Shown here: in pieces, positions 8,576-19,081 of the stretch
Layout of the letters: each line of letters begins with the position of its first letter
Position numbering within the stretch: the first letter of the stretch is position 1
DNA from: Gammaproteobacteria bacterium
GTDB lineage: Bacteria > Pseudomonadota > Gammaproteobacteria > Pseudomonadales > Pseudohongiellaceae
Direction: 5' to 3'
DNA length: 64,000 bases
Assembly: GCA_021773355.1 (NCBI GenBank)
Contig: JAJFKE010000038.1
Span: 1 to 64,000 of the forward strand
Translations under genes and position numbers: made by a program
The notes under the pieces: generated by a model
What the model was told of the DNA's origin: nothing
Seen by the model: the letters and a program-made list of their open reading frames with translations, nothing else
Database searches by the model: none

Positions 8576-11086
8576 CTACTCAGATCTAAGTGATTCTCCC
8601 GGACTGGCTCTTGCCACACTTACGCCTTTCATTGTTATGGTGAAAAACACTACCCCCATAGCAATGAGCCCGGCCGTCAGACCAAGAGGAATGAGCATCC
8701 ACCTGTCGAATTGATAAGGAAATCGTTCCAACCAATTCAATATGGACCACATAGCGATAGGCCAGGCAATTATGTTGGCAAATATTACGGGCTTGGAGAA
8801 TTGCAATAACAACAAGGTAACAATATCTTCCATTTGAGCACCGAGGACTTTACGTAGACCCATCTCAGTTGTGCGTCTCTCGAGAGAAAATGTAGCCATG
8901 CCGTAGAGACCTATGCAAGCAATAAAGATGGAAAGCATAGAAAAATAAACTAGCAGTTTCCCCTCATTTTGCTCGCGCAAATATTCTTCGGAAATCTCTT
9001 GTTGAACGAAACCAGTAATTAGTAGCCGATCACCTACAACCGAATTCCATATTTGTTCGACTTCGGCTAGAAACTTTTGTGAGTTTCCTTGGAAACGGAT
9101 GGTTAGGTTATAGGTACTACTTAGATCAAGGTAATAAACCTGTGGCTCAGGAATGGATCGAACACTTTGAAATTGTGAGTCGGCAGCAACTCCCACAATC
9201 AGAAATTCTTGATAACTCTGCGTGCCCGGCTCACCATGCTCAATAATGCGTCCCAGGGCATCGTCCGAAGAACCAAATCCGAACTGTCTCGCGGCAGCAT
9301 CGTTAATTAAAATACTGGCTGGCTGTTGGTTCTGGCGTTCTTCCGGCACTGGAAATAATCGAAACGGCAATTGTGGATCTCTACCAGGTTCCGGATAGCG
9401 CCCCGCCGAAAGAGGGATTTGAAAAGTTTTAAAAAAATCGTGGTCGATAAATAGTGTAGAAATTGCTGTCTCCATACTATTCGACGATTCTCCTTGCACG
9501 CGATAGTCATACATAAATCCAAGCCCCGAATTGGGCTTCGCTGATGAATAGCTGGCACTTTCAACTTCAGTCAAATTGAGAACTTCCTGCTTAATTACCT
9601 CTCGGTGTGGGCTTACCTCTGCTTGGGCGAAGCCATCCACAACTAATAACTCACTAGGATTGAATCCGGGATCGATTTTATTTAAGTACGATAGCTGCCA
9701 ATACACCGTGGCCGTAGCCATTATTAGGACAATTGCCACAGCGAACTGAAATATCACCAAGAAACCTCGAAAACTCATAGTATTTCCTAACACTCGGGAT
9801 CTACCACCTCGAAATATTCTACTTGAGGAGAGCTTGGAATACATAACAGCCGGATACACCCCTCCCAAAAAACCAAATCCAATTATTAGAACTAATAGGT
9901 ACAAATAGAGGCTTGAACTGGAGTAAGGCAAGCCCAAATTTTCCCCTACTACTCCCTCATAAAATGGCATTAGCAATTCCACTCCGAGAAGCGCCAGTAT
10001 AATTGCAGCAAAGACTACAAGAAATGACTCCCCCATGAACTGGACAACCAACCGACCTGGTCGAACACCGAGCATTTTTTTGAGGGCGATTTCTAGCTCC
10101 CTCTGTGTTGCTCTGGCCGTGGTTAAGACTATGAAATTTACACAGCCTACCAATGCTACCAAAACCGATATAGACATGAATAGTAAGGCCGTTGCCCTAT
10201 TTCCACTGACACTGTCATAGTTCTGGAAAGGTATGGGGTCAAAGTAAATATCTAGCATTTTTTGAAATTCAACAGCAACGACATCACTGGGTTTTTGTCC
10301 AAATTCCAAGCGCTCTGGAGGAAGGTTTACGCGACTATCCAATAACTCAACCATATTAGCATTGAGAAATTCAAGATCCGTCTCGGCATTCAATCGAATA
10401 TAATTTTGAGTAGAAACTAAAATCCAGCTGGACCAAAGAGTGCCCCATCGAGATATTTTTTCTTCGTCATACAGCACCATGTTAGGCAAGTTTAGCACCG
10501 TATTTCCCGGCGCTAATCTATATACAGCTACCACTCTATACTCTTGCAAACCTCCTGCGATGTCCGTAGCGGAAATTATTTGGCCTATAGGGCTCTCGAC
10601 ACCAAAATATTGCAAAGCCGAATCCTCATTCAAAGCGATACTATTGGTGTCTTCAAATACAGTCTCCAAGTCTCCCTCAAGCACTTGGAACTGAAAGAGC
10701 TCGATAACATCCTTTTCTGTATAGCTTAAGGCTTGAGAAAAATGCGTATTTCCTATTACCAATTCTTGCCCTGGAGCCGATGATTGCAGCAAGCGAGCAC
10801 CTAATTCAATGTCATTAGGAAAATATTGTTTTAGCACGGGAAGTAATAACATTGAACTTACGGGGTATTTTTGTGGTACCCGTCCAGCTCGCATAGTTAT
10901 CCAATTTACACGATAGATTCGATCCGAGTCCCGCCAGTGCTTGTCATAAGAAAATTCATTCTGAACGTACAAAGCAATCAATATGCAAGCAGCAAAACTC
11001 ACTGCCAAACCGCCGACACTAATAACAGTGTAGAGTTTGTTATTGAGGAAATATCTAATCGTGGTTTTAAGAGTGTTTGAACGCAT
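8576..11086 (-). CDS. Fused MacB/FtsX-like permease, last gene of the system 2 left arm
   Basis: The 836-residue tandem permease has two MacB-like units in one chain: segment 1 at about 20-42, a periplasmic domain, segments 2-4 at about 301-420, segment 5 near 450, a second periplasmic domain, and segments 6-8 from about 715. The first coupling motif is ATQRELEIALKKMLGV, the second RRTTEMGLRKVLGAQ. The C-terminal FSKPVIFANIIAWP and RFPYQFDRW place it in the same subgroup as 48327-50789 and the three system 3 permeases. Its tail is SPGESLRSE, not NPVxALRYE. GGGG precedes ATG 11086. It lies 216 bases downstream of its neighbour, the largest gap in this arm apart from the scarred one. Confidence 0.88.
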   Translation of the reverse strand: MRSNTLKTTIRYFLNNKLYTVISVGGLAVSFAACILIALYVQNEFSYDKHWRDSDRIYRVNWITMRAGRVPQKYPVSSMLLLPVLKQYFPNDIELGARLLQSSAPGQELVIGNTHFSQALSYTEKDVIELFQFQVLEGDLETVFEDTNSIALNEDSALQYFGVESPIGQIISATDIAGGLQEYRVVAVYRLAPGNTVLNLPNMVLYDEEKISRWGTLWSSWILVSTQNYIRLNAETDLEFLNANMVELLDSRVNLPPERLEFGQKPSDVVAVEFQKMLDIYFDPIPFQNYDSVSGNRATALLFMSISVLVALVGCVNFIVLTTARATQRELEIALKKMLGVRPGRLVVQFMGESFLVVFAAIILALLGVELLMPFYEGVVGENLGLPYSSSSLYLYLLVLIIGFGFLGGVYPAVMYSKLSSSRIFRGGRSRVLGNTMSFRGFLVIFQFAVAIVLIMATATVYWQLSYLNKIDPGFNPSELLVVDGFAQAEVSPHREVIKQEVLNLTEVESASYSSAKPNSGLGFMYDYRVQGESSNSMETAISTLFIDHDFFKTFQIPLSAGRYPEPGRDPQLPFRLFPVPEERQNQQPASILINDAAARQFGFGSSDDALGRIIEHGEPGTQSYQEFLIVGVAADSQFQSVRSIPEPQVYYLDLSSTYNLTIRFQGNSQKFLAEVEQIWNSVVGDRLLITGFVQQEISEEYLREQNEGKLLVYFSMLSIFIACIGLYGMATFSLERRTTEMGLRKVLGAQMEDIVTLLLLQFSKPVIFANIIAWPIAMWSILNWLERFPYQFDRWMLIPLGLTAGLIAMGVVFFTITMKGVSVARASPGESLRSE

Positions 11087-11302
11087 AATGCCCCATAGGT
11101 ATCTTAGCTCTTCGACGATAGTATTTGGCGCTTCTAAAGAATCACTGGAAATTCTTTGCTTTCATCATCGTACTAACCAAATCCGTTAAATGAAAAACCA
11201 GAGAAAGCACCAAATTCCGGCCCCAAACAGAGAGCACCATCTTGCCATAGACATTCAATACGACTAGAAAATAGCTTTTGATCATTGGTGCGTACTTTAT
11301 GG

Positions 11303-13735
11303 CTACTCAAATCTCAAGGCCATAACTGGATTTCTAACGGCTGCACGAAAAGACTGCAATGCAATTACCACAAAGGCTATTACCAGCGCCATAAAGAAGG
11401 CGGCGAAGAATACCAGTATGTCGATCTCAGAATGGTAATAAAAACTCTCTAACCAGCGGTTCATAGCCCAGATCGAAATGACAGTGGCTATGACAGAAGC
11501 ACTGAGTATTATCAGACTAATGGTTCTGAACAACATCACTAGTATATTGGGTGTAGAGGCCCCTAGAACTTTTCGTATACCTATCTCTTTCGTTCGTTGC
11601 TCTGTAGTAAAGGTGGTCAAGCCGAACAAACCGAGACAGGAAATGAAAATACAGATTACTGAGAATACCGCGATCGAGGTCATCTGTTGTTGACCAGAGT
11701 CGTAGAGCTGATTCAGTGAAACATCCAGATATTGATATTCAAATGGATGAACGGGGTCAAAAGCTCTCCACCCTTCCTCTATGTTTTCGAGAACCGATGT
11801 GTCCGCCGCGCTTGATAATTCGATTATTAGCTGTCTGTTTTCCGCTTTTTTCCGAGAATCACTCATGTCCTTTAGATAGTCATGATTATCGAAAGCGATC
11901 AACAGTGGCCCTATCTCGCTATGCAGTTGTTGAAAATGGTAATCCCTGACGACTCCGACTACCGCCATGTCAACGCTGCGCCCCTTCACTATCCGACCGA
12001 CTGGGTTCTCCCACTCTAAAACCCTCGCCATGGTTTCGTTAATGAGCACACTGCGGGAACTGTCCGTGCTTATATTTTCGTCAAAGTTCCTGCCTTCTAC
12101 CAAATCGATTCCCAAGGTATTCAGGTAGTTGTAGTCAGCTCGAGTGTAATATACGCCCAGGTTTTTCGTTTCCCCAGAGTCATCAATAACGTTCGTGTCA
12201 CGATATGACGTGGTCCCTCCTGGCACACCCAGCCAAGACATAGAGGCATTCGATATCCCATCCAGCTCCTTCAACTGTTGAATAAATCTTGGAGTATTCT
12301 CAACGTTGTCGCCGCCCCGAACATTCAGAATTAGCCTGTTATCTTTTTCAAACCCCAGGTCTCGGCTATGAATGTATTCCATTTGCAGATACATAAGCAT
12401 GGTGCAAGAAATTACAGCCACCGAAACTGTAAACTGGGTCAGTACCAAAAACTGACGAAATCTGGAGTTCGATTTCTTATCGTTACCCCTAAGCGAGGCA
12501 GCAACACTTGAGGACGTCACCGAAAATGCAGGATACAAGCCCGAACAGAAACCTATGAGCAGCGCCAAAGTGACCAGCCCGGCCGCGGCAAGAGGATCGG
12601 TAAGCAAGTTCAGACTGAGGTTCTCGCCCTGGAACAAACTTGTGCTTAATACTGTGGAGAGCAGTTCAGCCAGGCTCGCTCCTATCACCACTGCAGAAAA
12701 TGAGAAAAAGAAAGATTCACCCAGATATTGATAGATCAGACTCTTTCTTTCAGCCCCCAGAATTTTTCGTATTCCGACTTGTTTCAGGTTTTTTGTAGAC
12801 CGGGCCGTCGCCAGGTTTACGTAATTAATGCATGCAACAATCAGGAGGAAAAGCCCTACTACAGCGAAGGCGTATAGGTAGAAAATATTTCCGCGAGGCT
12901 GATCTTCCTGCGCATTGGAATAGAAATGAATCCTCCCCAGGGGTTCGATATAAAAGTTGATGTCTATATTTCCCAGCCCTCTGCGATTGGAGAAATCCTC
13001 CATATGATTGGCATAAAAATCATCGGATATTTCATGAAAATTGCTTGTAGCGTAATTTTCATTGAAGATAATGTAGGTATAGTAAGACTGGCTCCAAAGC
13101 GAAGGTGCAGAATACTCTGATACAAAAGCCCCAGCATAGGCAATTAAAGCGTCGTATTTAAGGTGGGTGTTGCCAGGTAAGTCTTCAAAAACCAGAGTGA
13201 TCCTGTAATCGGAACCTCCTGAACTTACAGTTTGACCAATGGGGTTGATGTCACCGAAATACCTTAGCGCGAACGATGCACTGACGGCCATGGTTTGTGG
13301 CTCGGACAAAGCGTTTTCTGAATTGCCAAGCAGTATCTCGTGGGTAAACATGCTAAAGACACTATTATCCGCAACGTAGACACCCTCTTCATAAAAAGCG
13401 CTAGCTTGGTGTTGAAATAGTACAGGATCAACTGAAAGCCGGTGAAACCTTACCATCTGTTCAATCTGTGGATAATCTTTCAAAGCCAGCGTGGCAAAAT
13501 GTTCTGGAGTAATTGCCCATAGACCCTCGGTACCGTCCCGACTGACTTCCATATTTACGCGGAAAATTTTATCGAGTTGCTCGTTATGACGATCAAAACT
13601 AAGCTGTTGCATTAAATAAAGGGAAACCAAGAGGAATCCGGTCACACCGATCGACAGACTGATAATGTTTATAACCGCGTACAGCTTATCTCGCGACAGA
13701 TTTCGCAAAGTAATTATCAAATAGTTTTTTAACAT
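11303..13735 (-). CDS. Fused MacB/FtsX-like permease, system 2 left arm
   Basis: This 810-residue permease belongs to the subgroup whose second half has MLFRTISLIILSASVIATV and a WLESFYYH end rather than the IANLIAWP type. It opens MLKNYLIITLRNLSRDKLYA, with SFDRHNEQLDKIFRV after segment 1. Segment 2 ends INYVNLATARS, followed by KNLKQVGIRKILGAE; the second coupling motif is QRTKEIGIRKVLGAS and the tail NPVMALRFE. GGGAGA lies about 10 bases before ATG 13735. Upstream of it, in the gap to the next gene, sits a fragment of another permease, so this junction has been rearranged. Confidence 0.88.
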   Translation of the reverse strand: MLKNYLIITLRNLSRDKLYAVINIISLSIGVTGFLLVSLYLMQQLSFDRHNEQLDKIFRVNMEVSRDGTEGLWAITPEHFATLALKDYPQIEQMVRFHRLSVDPVLFQHQASAFYEEGVYVADNSVFSMFTHEILLGNSENALSEPQTMAVSASFALRYFGDINPIGQTVSSGGSDYRITLVFEDLPGNTHLKYDALIAYAGAFVSEYSAPSLWSQSYYTYIIFNENYATSNFHEISDDFYANHMEDFSNRRGLGNIDINFYIEPLGRIHFYSNAQEDQPRGNIFYLYAFAVVGLFLLIVACINYVNLATARSTKNLKQVGIRKILGAERKSLIYQYLGESFFFSFSAVVIGASLAELLSTVLSTSLFQGENLSLNLLTDPLAAAGLVTLALLIGFCSGLYPAFSVTSSSVAASLRGNDKKSNSRFRQFLVLTQFTVSVAVISCTMLMYLQMEYIHSRDLGFEKDNRLILNVRGGDNVENTPRFIQQLKELDGISNASMSWLGVPGGTTSYRDTNVIDDSGETKNLGVYYTRADYNYLNTLGIDLVEGRNFDENISTDSSRSVLINETMARVLEWENPVGRIVKGRSVDMAVVGVVRDYHFQQLHSEIGPLLIAFDNHDYLKDMSDSRKKAENRQLIIELSSAADTSVLENIEEGWRAFDPVHPFEYQYLDVSLNQLYDSGQQQMTSIAVFSVICIFISCLGLFGLTTFTTEQRTKEIGIRKVLGASTPNILVMLFRTISLIILSASVIATVISIWAMNRWLESFYYHSEIDILVFFAAFFMALVIAFVVIALQSFRAAVRNPVMALRFE

Positions 13736-13820
13736 TGCTAATACGTCTCCCCCGGAAATTCAATTACATTAGAATCAAGCCCACATATTTTCTAGCAAGT
13801 TGACCCTCTGCTCTCCAATC

Positions 13821-13920
13821 ACGCCGCGCCAGTACCGGTTTCTGCTTGCTGTTGCCGCTGCTAGTGATCCTACGGTTACAAACGCCAATAAGAGAATAGC
13901 TACGGCCGCCGCAACAATGG
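13821..13920 (-). pseudogene. Scar: C-terminal fragment of a permease gene
   Basis: The minus strand here encodes VAAAVAILLLAFVTVGSLAA followed by ATASRNR. This matches the last membrane segment and tail of the permease at 16459-18924 (VAAATATLLLAFVTVGSLAA, then VTANRNP). The two share the identical 20-mer TTGGCGTTTGTAACCGTAGG. An in-frame TAG lies just upstream and the tail continues into unrelated codons. It looks like the end of a lost array member, left behind by deletion or recombination between paralogues. Confidence 0.7.
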
Positions 13921-14002
13921 GCTAAGGGACGGAGGGGTTAAAATTTGATAAGTGAACTAGTTAATCAGAAAATAACCCTTCCGCCCCTTTATTCTCCAAG
14001 TT

Positions 14003-16423
14003 TCATTCATACCTTATATTTTGAACGGGATTAGCAATTGAGGCGCCAGCTGAACGTAATACAATCGTACTAATTGTTACCAATGCCACCAAAAATAGTG
14101 ATAAAAATATGTAGTAGTAGTTGAGTTCTGCCCTATAGGCGAATCTCTCTAACCATTCGCCCAACACGTAGTATGCTATTACCGATGATGGAATGGCAGC
14201 TAGAAAAATTAGCGGTAAAAAAGGCCTGATAAATAACACAATAATTTGCAATGTCGAGGCTCCAATTACCCTTCTTATACCAATCTCTTTTAGACGTAAT
14301 TCCACAGTGTAGGCAGTAAGCCCAAATAGTCCAATAGCCGACACCAACAAACAAATTCCAGCGAAAATCTTTGTCAATTGACCCAAACTCATTTCACTCT
14401 CATATTGCCGGTTAAGAATGGTTTCCAAAAACACGGGTTCAAAAATAAAGTCTTGATCAAATTGCCGCAGCACTGTTTCAATGCTGTGCTGGCTCGAGTC
14501 GACACTAGATTCACCAATGTCAATTACTATATAACGTGTAATTAGCGCTCTTAAAATAGGTGAAGGTAGGAAATTATCTTCAAACGGTGTCAAAATCAGA
14601 GGCCCAATTTCGTTGTGTAAAGATCTAAAATGGAAATCTGCAACAACTCCGATAACCGATTTCTCTTCATTACCAAGTGATATTCTTTTCCCAATTGGTT
14701 TGTCCCAGTTCATCAGGCTTGAAAATGACTCATTTATCACCACTGATGAGTCCCGATCAGGCTGCGCCCCTACTGAAAATCCTCGGCCACGCACTATTTC
14801 CATACCCATGCTGCTTATAAATTCGGGTTCGATTGAAACCTGGCTAACCAACTCGCTCATAGCTTCTCCCTGCTCGTTCGCAGCGATAACCCTTATATTG
14901 CTTGCGCCTGAGCCAGGAATAACGTTGGTTGAAACTACACTGACGATGCCATTCTGTGCTTCCAACTCTTCTTTTAGAGCCGAGAATTTTTCCACTATAT
15001 CGGCGCCTTTCAATTGAACAACCACTCGATTCTGGCCATCGAACCCTAATTGCTTGTTGCCTATATATTCAAGTTGTTCTGTCATCAAGAGCGAACTGCT
15101 AATGACGACCATCGATATGAAAAGCTGCAAGAACAAAAGAATTTGTCGAAACGTAATTCCGGATTTCCACGATTTGACCGTTCTACGCAGTGCTAGCTGG
15201 GGAGGAATATGTGCTAGGTAGATACCTGGATAGATGCCCGCCAGAAATGACAAAACGAAACCCAACATTGTAATGTTGAACCACAACACTGGGTCGCTAA
15301 TGTCTAATTCTAAGGCTCCTTTGCCCAAAAAGGCACTAATGGGTGTTAGAGTAAGAAATGCCTCAGCGATGGCCACCCCAGCCAATAAAGAAAGAAAGGT
15401 AATTGCTAAGACCTCAAGGAAATATTGCGCTAACAACTGAGTAGTACTTGCACCAATAACCTTGAATTGTCCAATTTCTCTTGTTCTTCTGCTTATTCGA
15501 GCCACCAAAAGATTCAGAAAATTGATAACCGCTACAAGCAATACAAAAGTAGCGATTGCTTCCATTGCGTATACATATAATTGATTACCAGTGTCCAAGT
15601 CATTAGGGAATTTCTCACCAAAGTGGATTGACGTGAGTGGTTGTAACTCCGCGGAGTAACTAGAATTTACCCTTTCACCTGTTTCAGACATATATTTCTC
15701 GTAAAACCTGTCCGAAATCTCTGGAAATGTAGATGGGTCAAAGGTCTCTGCAGGCATTATGTATGTATAAGCAACTGGACGCCAAAGAGTATTGATATAG
15801 CTTTGTTGATTTAACCTTGGATTTAATATTCCGAATATTTCATAAGGCAGTAGCACTTCGTATTTGAGATGAGTATTCTCAGGGAGGTCTTCAAACACCA
15901 AAGAAACTTTGTAGTCTATTTCTCTGGTAGATAGCACTTCACCTATGGGATTTTCGTCTCCAAAATAACTTTTCGCCACTGACTCGCTTATAGCAACCGA
16001 GTACGCGTCAGAAAATACATTTTCGAGATTGCCATGAACAACATTATGACTAAAAATCGAGAATACTTGTTGATCGACGGCATAGACATTATCCCACGCA
16101 AAATTGTTTTCACCATTTCTTAGAGTATTCTGATTTGACTTTCGAAATCGAACATAGGTCCCTAATTGAGGATTTTCTTCGATCAGAAATGGACCAAGTC
16201 CATCAGATGTGAGAGCTGTCTCTGTAGTTGGAAATCTGGAAACCACTCTATATATGTCGTTGTGATTTAGGTGGGATTCGTCATAGGTAAGTTCGCTTTG
16301 CAAATACAAAGACAAAACCAGAAAGCTAGACAGTCCAACTGAAAGACTTAGAATGCTTACAATAACGAATGCCTTTTCAATGAAAAGTTTTCGTAATGTT
16401 AGTAATGCTAGGATCTTCCACAT
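14003..16423 (-). CDS. Fused MacB/FtsX-like permease with an altered first coupling motif
   Basis: The 806-residue permease belongs to the same subgroup as its 11303-13735 neighbour (LFIRPFLPLIFLAAIPSSVI near the end). It begins MWKILALLTLRKLFIEKAF, which departs from the family MxKNYL start. The first coupling motif is RRTREIGQFKVIGAS: the normally conserved RK is FK. The second, LRLKEIGIRRVIGAS, is ordinary. The tail is NPVQNIRYE. Only a weak GAG precedes ATG 16423, 35 bases after the previous gene. The first half may have lost or changed its contact with the ATPase; that is inference from the motif. Confidence 0.87.
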   Translation of the reverse strand: MWKILALLTLRKLFIEKAFVIVSILSLSVGLSSFLVLSLYLQSELTYDESHLNHNDIYRVVSRFPTTETALTSDGLGPFLIEENPQLGTYVRFRKSNQNTLRNGENNFAWDNVYAVDQQVFSIFSHNVVHGNLENVFSDAYSVAISESVAKSYFGDENPIGEVLSTREIDYKVSLVFEDLPENTHLKYEVLLPYEIFGILNPRLNQQSYINTLWRPVAYTYIMPAETFDPSTFPEISDRFYEKYMSETGERVNSSYSAELQPLTSIHFGEKFPNDLDTGNQLYVYAMEAIATFVLLVAVINFLNLLVARISRRTREIGQFKVIGASTTQLLAQYFLEVLAITFLSLLAGVAIAEAFLTLTPISAFLGKGALELDISDPVLWFNITMLGFVLSFLAGIYPGIYLAHIPPQLALRRTVKSWKSGITFRQILLFLQLFISMVVISSSLLMTEQLEYIGNKQLGFDGQNRVVVQLKGADIVEKFSALKEELEAQNGIVSVVSTNVIPGSGASNIRVIAANEQGEAMSELVSQVSIEPEFISSMGMEIVRGRGFSVGAQPDRDSSVVINESFSSLMNWDKPIGKRISLGNEEKSVIGVVADFHFRSLHNEIGPLILTPFEDNFLPSPILRALITRYIVIDIGESSVDSSQHSIETVLRQFDQDFIFEPVFLETILNRQYESEMSLGQLTKIFAGICLLVSAIGLFGLTAYTVELRLKEIGIRRVIGASTLQIIVLFIRPFLPLIFLAAIPSSVIAYYVLGEWLERFAYRAELNYYYIFLSLFLVALVTISTIVLRSAGASIANPVQNIRYE

Positions 16424-16458
16424 TGCAGTATTCTCATTGTTGTCATCCGCTACAAAAT

Positions 16459-18924
16459 TTACTCATGCCGCAGGGCCTGAATTGGATTCCTGTTGGCTGT
16501 AACTGCGGCTAGGGACCCTACGGTTACAAACGCCAACAAAAGAGTGGCTGTGGCTGCGGCAACAAATATTCCCGGGCCGATATCTATTCTGTAAACAAAA
16601 CCTTGCATCCAGGTGTTCATTACATACCAGGCAATTGGCCAGGCAATCATGTTTGCCAGAACAACCAACTTGCAGAAATCCTTAGACAACAAAACTACTA
16701 TGCCCAGAATGGTGCTACCGAGAACCTTACGTACACCGATTTCCTTGGTACGTTGCTCTGTCAAATAGGAAGCTAAGCCAAACAAACCCAAAGCGGCAAT
16801 TAAAATAGCGAGTGCGGAAAACAGCACGAATAAATTGCTTTGCCGCTGATCTGCCTGATACAGGCTCGCATAATTCTGACTTAGAAAAGATTGCACGATA
16901 GGCACGCCTGGCATAAAGCTATACCAGGTATCTTCTATATAGCTCAGCGTTTGCTGTTGGTTATTTCCAGAAACTTTAACAGCCATCTGACGAATATTTG
17001 GAAATGAGTTGGGATTGTCATCCACCAACCGATAGAACAAAGGCTTTACTTGTTCACGGACAGAGGAGAAATATACATCTTCTGTTACACCGATTATCGC
17101 TCCTTCGACGGTAAAGGACTCATCCGCTGCAAGTATGTTTTGAAAATTGAGGCCAATGGCTTCTTCTGGCGTCAAGCCCAGCAGTTTAACCGCCGACTCG
17201 TTCAGAATAAAAGCACCTGCAGTATGGGGGCTTTCTCTACTTGGATACACATACATGTCGGTGGAGCTTGTGCGAGAAAAATCACGCCCACTAATGATGT
17301 CTATATCGAAATTGCTAAAGAAATCATAATCAATGGCAAGTGGCGCCATCATTCTTACTTGCGATCCATCACCTTCGATCCTAACTCCCTGGAAATTGGT
17401 ATTCTGATTAGATGGCATCAAATTTGCCGCAGTTACCGACAATATATCGGGGTTACGTAGTAGCTCTTCCTTCATGGTGGGGTATCGATCTCTCATTTCG
17501 TCACTCGAAAACCCACGATAAATTACAATTTCTTCCGTGTTTAGACCAAGATCCAGATCCAAGACATAACGAATCTGATTTAGAGCAATTCCAGACGCAA
17601 TTATCAGGACGATAGAAATTGTAAATTGCAGAACCACCAGGGACTTTCTAAGAAACTCTCCTTTTGTACCGGTCTCCAGCTCACCTTTTAGAACCCTGGC
17701 AAGAGAAAAGCCTGCCATGTAGAAAGCGGGGTAACTTCCAGCCAGAATTCCTATACCTAAAGCTAGCAAGAACAGCCATCCCACACTGTAAAAACTCTCA
17801 GTGATGCCAAGGGCCAAATCCAAATCTAGCATATTGTTAACCCAAGGAAGGAACAAGTCGGAAATTCCAACTGCCACCAAAACTGCGACCAGTGTAAGTA
17901 AAACTGATTCACCCAAGAACTGCATGATTAACTGCTTGCGGGTTGCACCAAACATCTTACGCAGACCCACCTCGTCAGCTCTTGCGATAGAACGAGCCGT
18001 CGAAAGATTCATAAAATTGAAACAAGCGATAGCAAGAATTAACAGAGCAATTGCTGCAAACGCGGAAACCAGTGTCGCATTGCCGTTAGTGCTCAGTTCA
18101 CCATCACGATGTGAATTAAGATGAATGTCTTGCACTGGAATAACCGAAAAACTACTTGAGGCGTTGGGAACTTCTGGCACGTGTCGTTGCATGAATCCGG
18201 GCAATTCATCGAGGAATTGTTGAATATCGTACGACTCTGGAGTAAGCACGTAGGTGTAGTAGTCGTTATTACCCCAGTCGTTCATTCTCTCGACACCAAA
18301 TCGGGCTTCTCTAGTAGACATAGATACAAACGCATTGGGTGATAGATGAGAGTTTTGCTTTAGGTTCTCCATGACCCCAGTGACAACGAATGGAAGGTCG
18401 TTGCTGAATAGTAAGGTCTCTCCTACCGGGTTAGCTTCACCAAAATATTTTTCAGACAAAGATTCACTGAGCACTATGGTGAAAGGCGCCTCCAGGGCTC
18501 CAGCCCATTGACCGTAGACCATAGATATGTCAAAAACTTCATGAACATCGGCGTCCGTGTAATAAACCCCTCTTTCGTAGTAGAAATCATTTGACCCGGG
18601 CTTCGAGATTACAGGGATACTGCCCAATATTCGAACAACATGCTCAAACTGCGGAAAGTCTTGTTTTAGCAGCGGCCCCACCTGTGGTGCATTAGTGGCA
18701 AGATGCAAATCGGTGGAGCCGTCTATCAAAGAATAAGAGCGCATCACGCGATATATCTGATCAGACTTTCCCCAGTGCTGATCGTAGCTAGTTTCATCTA
18801 TTACAAACAGGGAAATCATGATCACGCAGGCAAGACCGATTGATAAACCCAGCAGATTTATCGCGGAAAACAGCTTATTTGCAAAAAAATTTCTAAGTGC
18901 TATTAACAGATAATTTTTAAACAT
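16459..18924 (-). CDS. Fused MacB/FtsX-like permease, system 2 left arm
   Basis: This 821-residue permease is of the IANLIAWP subgroup (LSKDFCKLVVLANMIAWPIAW). It opens MFKNYLLIALRNFFANKLFS with SYDQHWGKSDQIYRV after segment 1. Segment 2 ends FNFMNLSTARS; the coupling motifs are ARADEVGLRKMFGAT and QRTKEIGVRKVLGST. The tail is NRNPIQALRHE. GGGAGAAG lies 9 bases before ATG 18924. Its last segment is the closest match in the window to the scar at 13821-13920, so it is probably a sister of the lost gene. Confidence 0.9.
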   Translation of the reverse strand: MFKNYLLIALRNFFANKLFSAINLLGLSIGLACVIMISLFVIDETSYDQHWGKSDQIYRVMRSYSLIDGSTDLHLATNAPQVGPLLKQDFPQFEHVVRILGSIPVISKPGSNDFYYERGVYYTDADVHEVFDISMVYGQWAGALEAPFTIVLSESLSEKYFGEANPVGETLLFSNDLPFVVTGVMENLKQNSHLSPNAFVSMSTREARFGVERMNDWGNNDYYTYVLTPESYDIQQFLDELPGFMQRHVPEVPNASSSFSVIPVQDIHLNSHRDGELSTNGNATLVSAFAAIALLILAIACFNFMNLSTARSIARADEVGLRKMFGATRKQLIMQFLGESVLLTLVAVLVAVGISDLFLPWVNNMLDLDLALGITESFYSVGWLFLLALGIGILAGSYPAFYMAGFSLARVLKGELETGTKGEFLRKSLVVLQFTISIVLIIASGIALNQIRYVLDLDLGLNTEEIVIYRGFSSDEMRDRYPTMKEELLRNPDILSVTAANLMPSNQNTNFQGVRIEGDGSQVRMMAPLAIDYDFFSNFDIDIISGRDFSRTSSTDMYVYPSRESPHTAGAFILNESAVKLLGLTPEEAIGLNFQNILAADESFTVEGAIIGVTEDVYFSSVREQVKPLFYRLVDDNPNSFPNIRQMAVKVSGNNQQQTLSYIEDTWYSFMPGVPIVQSFLSQNYASLYQADQRQSNLFVLFSALAILIAALGLFGLASYLTEQRTKEIGVRKVLGSTILGIVVLLSKDFCKLVVLANMIAWPIAWYVMNTWMQGFVYRIDIGPGIFVAAATATLLLAFVTVGSLAAVTANRNPIQALRHE

Positions 18925-19081
18925 GAGATCAATCTTCTCCCAACATTAATCAAGCATGATTCATTGAACTAAGGGGACCCTAATAATCGAATAGGATAGC
19001 TGGGCATACTGAACCTGTGCTCAATCCACCGACAAATACTACTATCTGATTGCCGTTCCCGCTCCTCTTTGAAATCATTCA

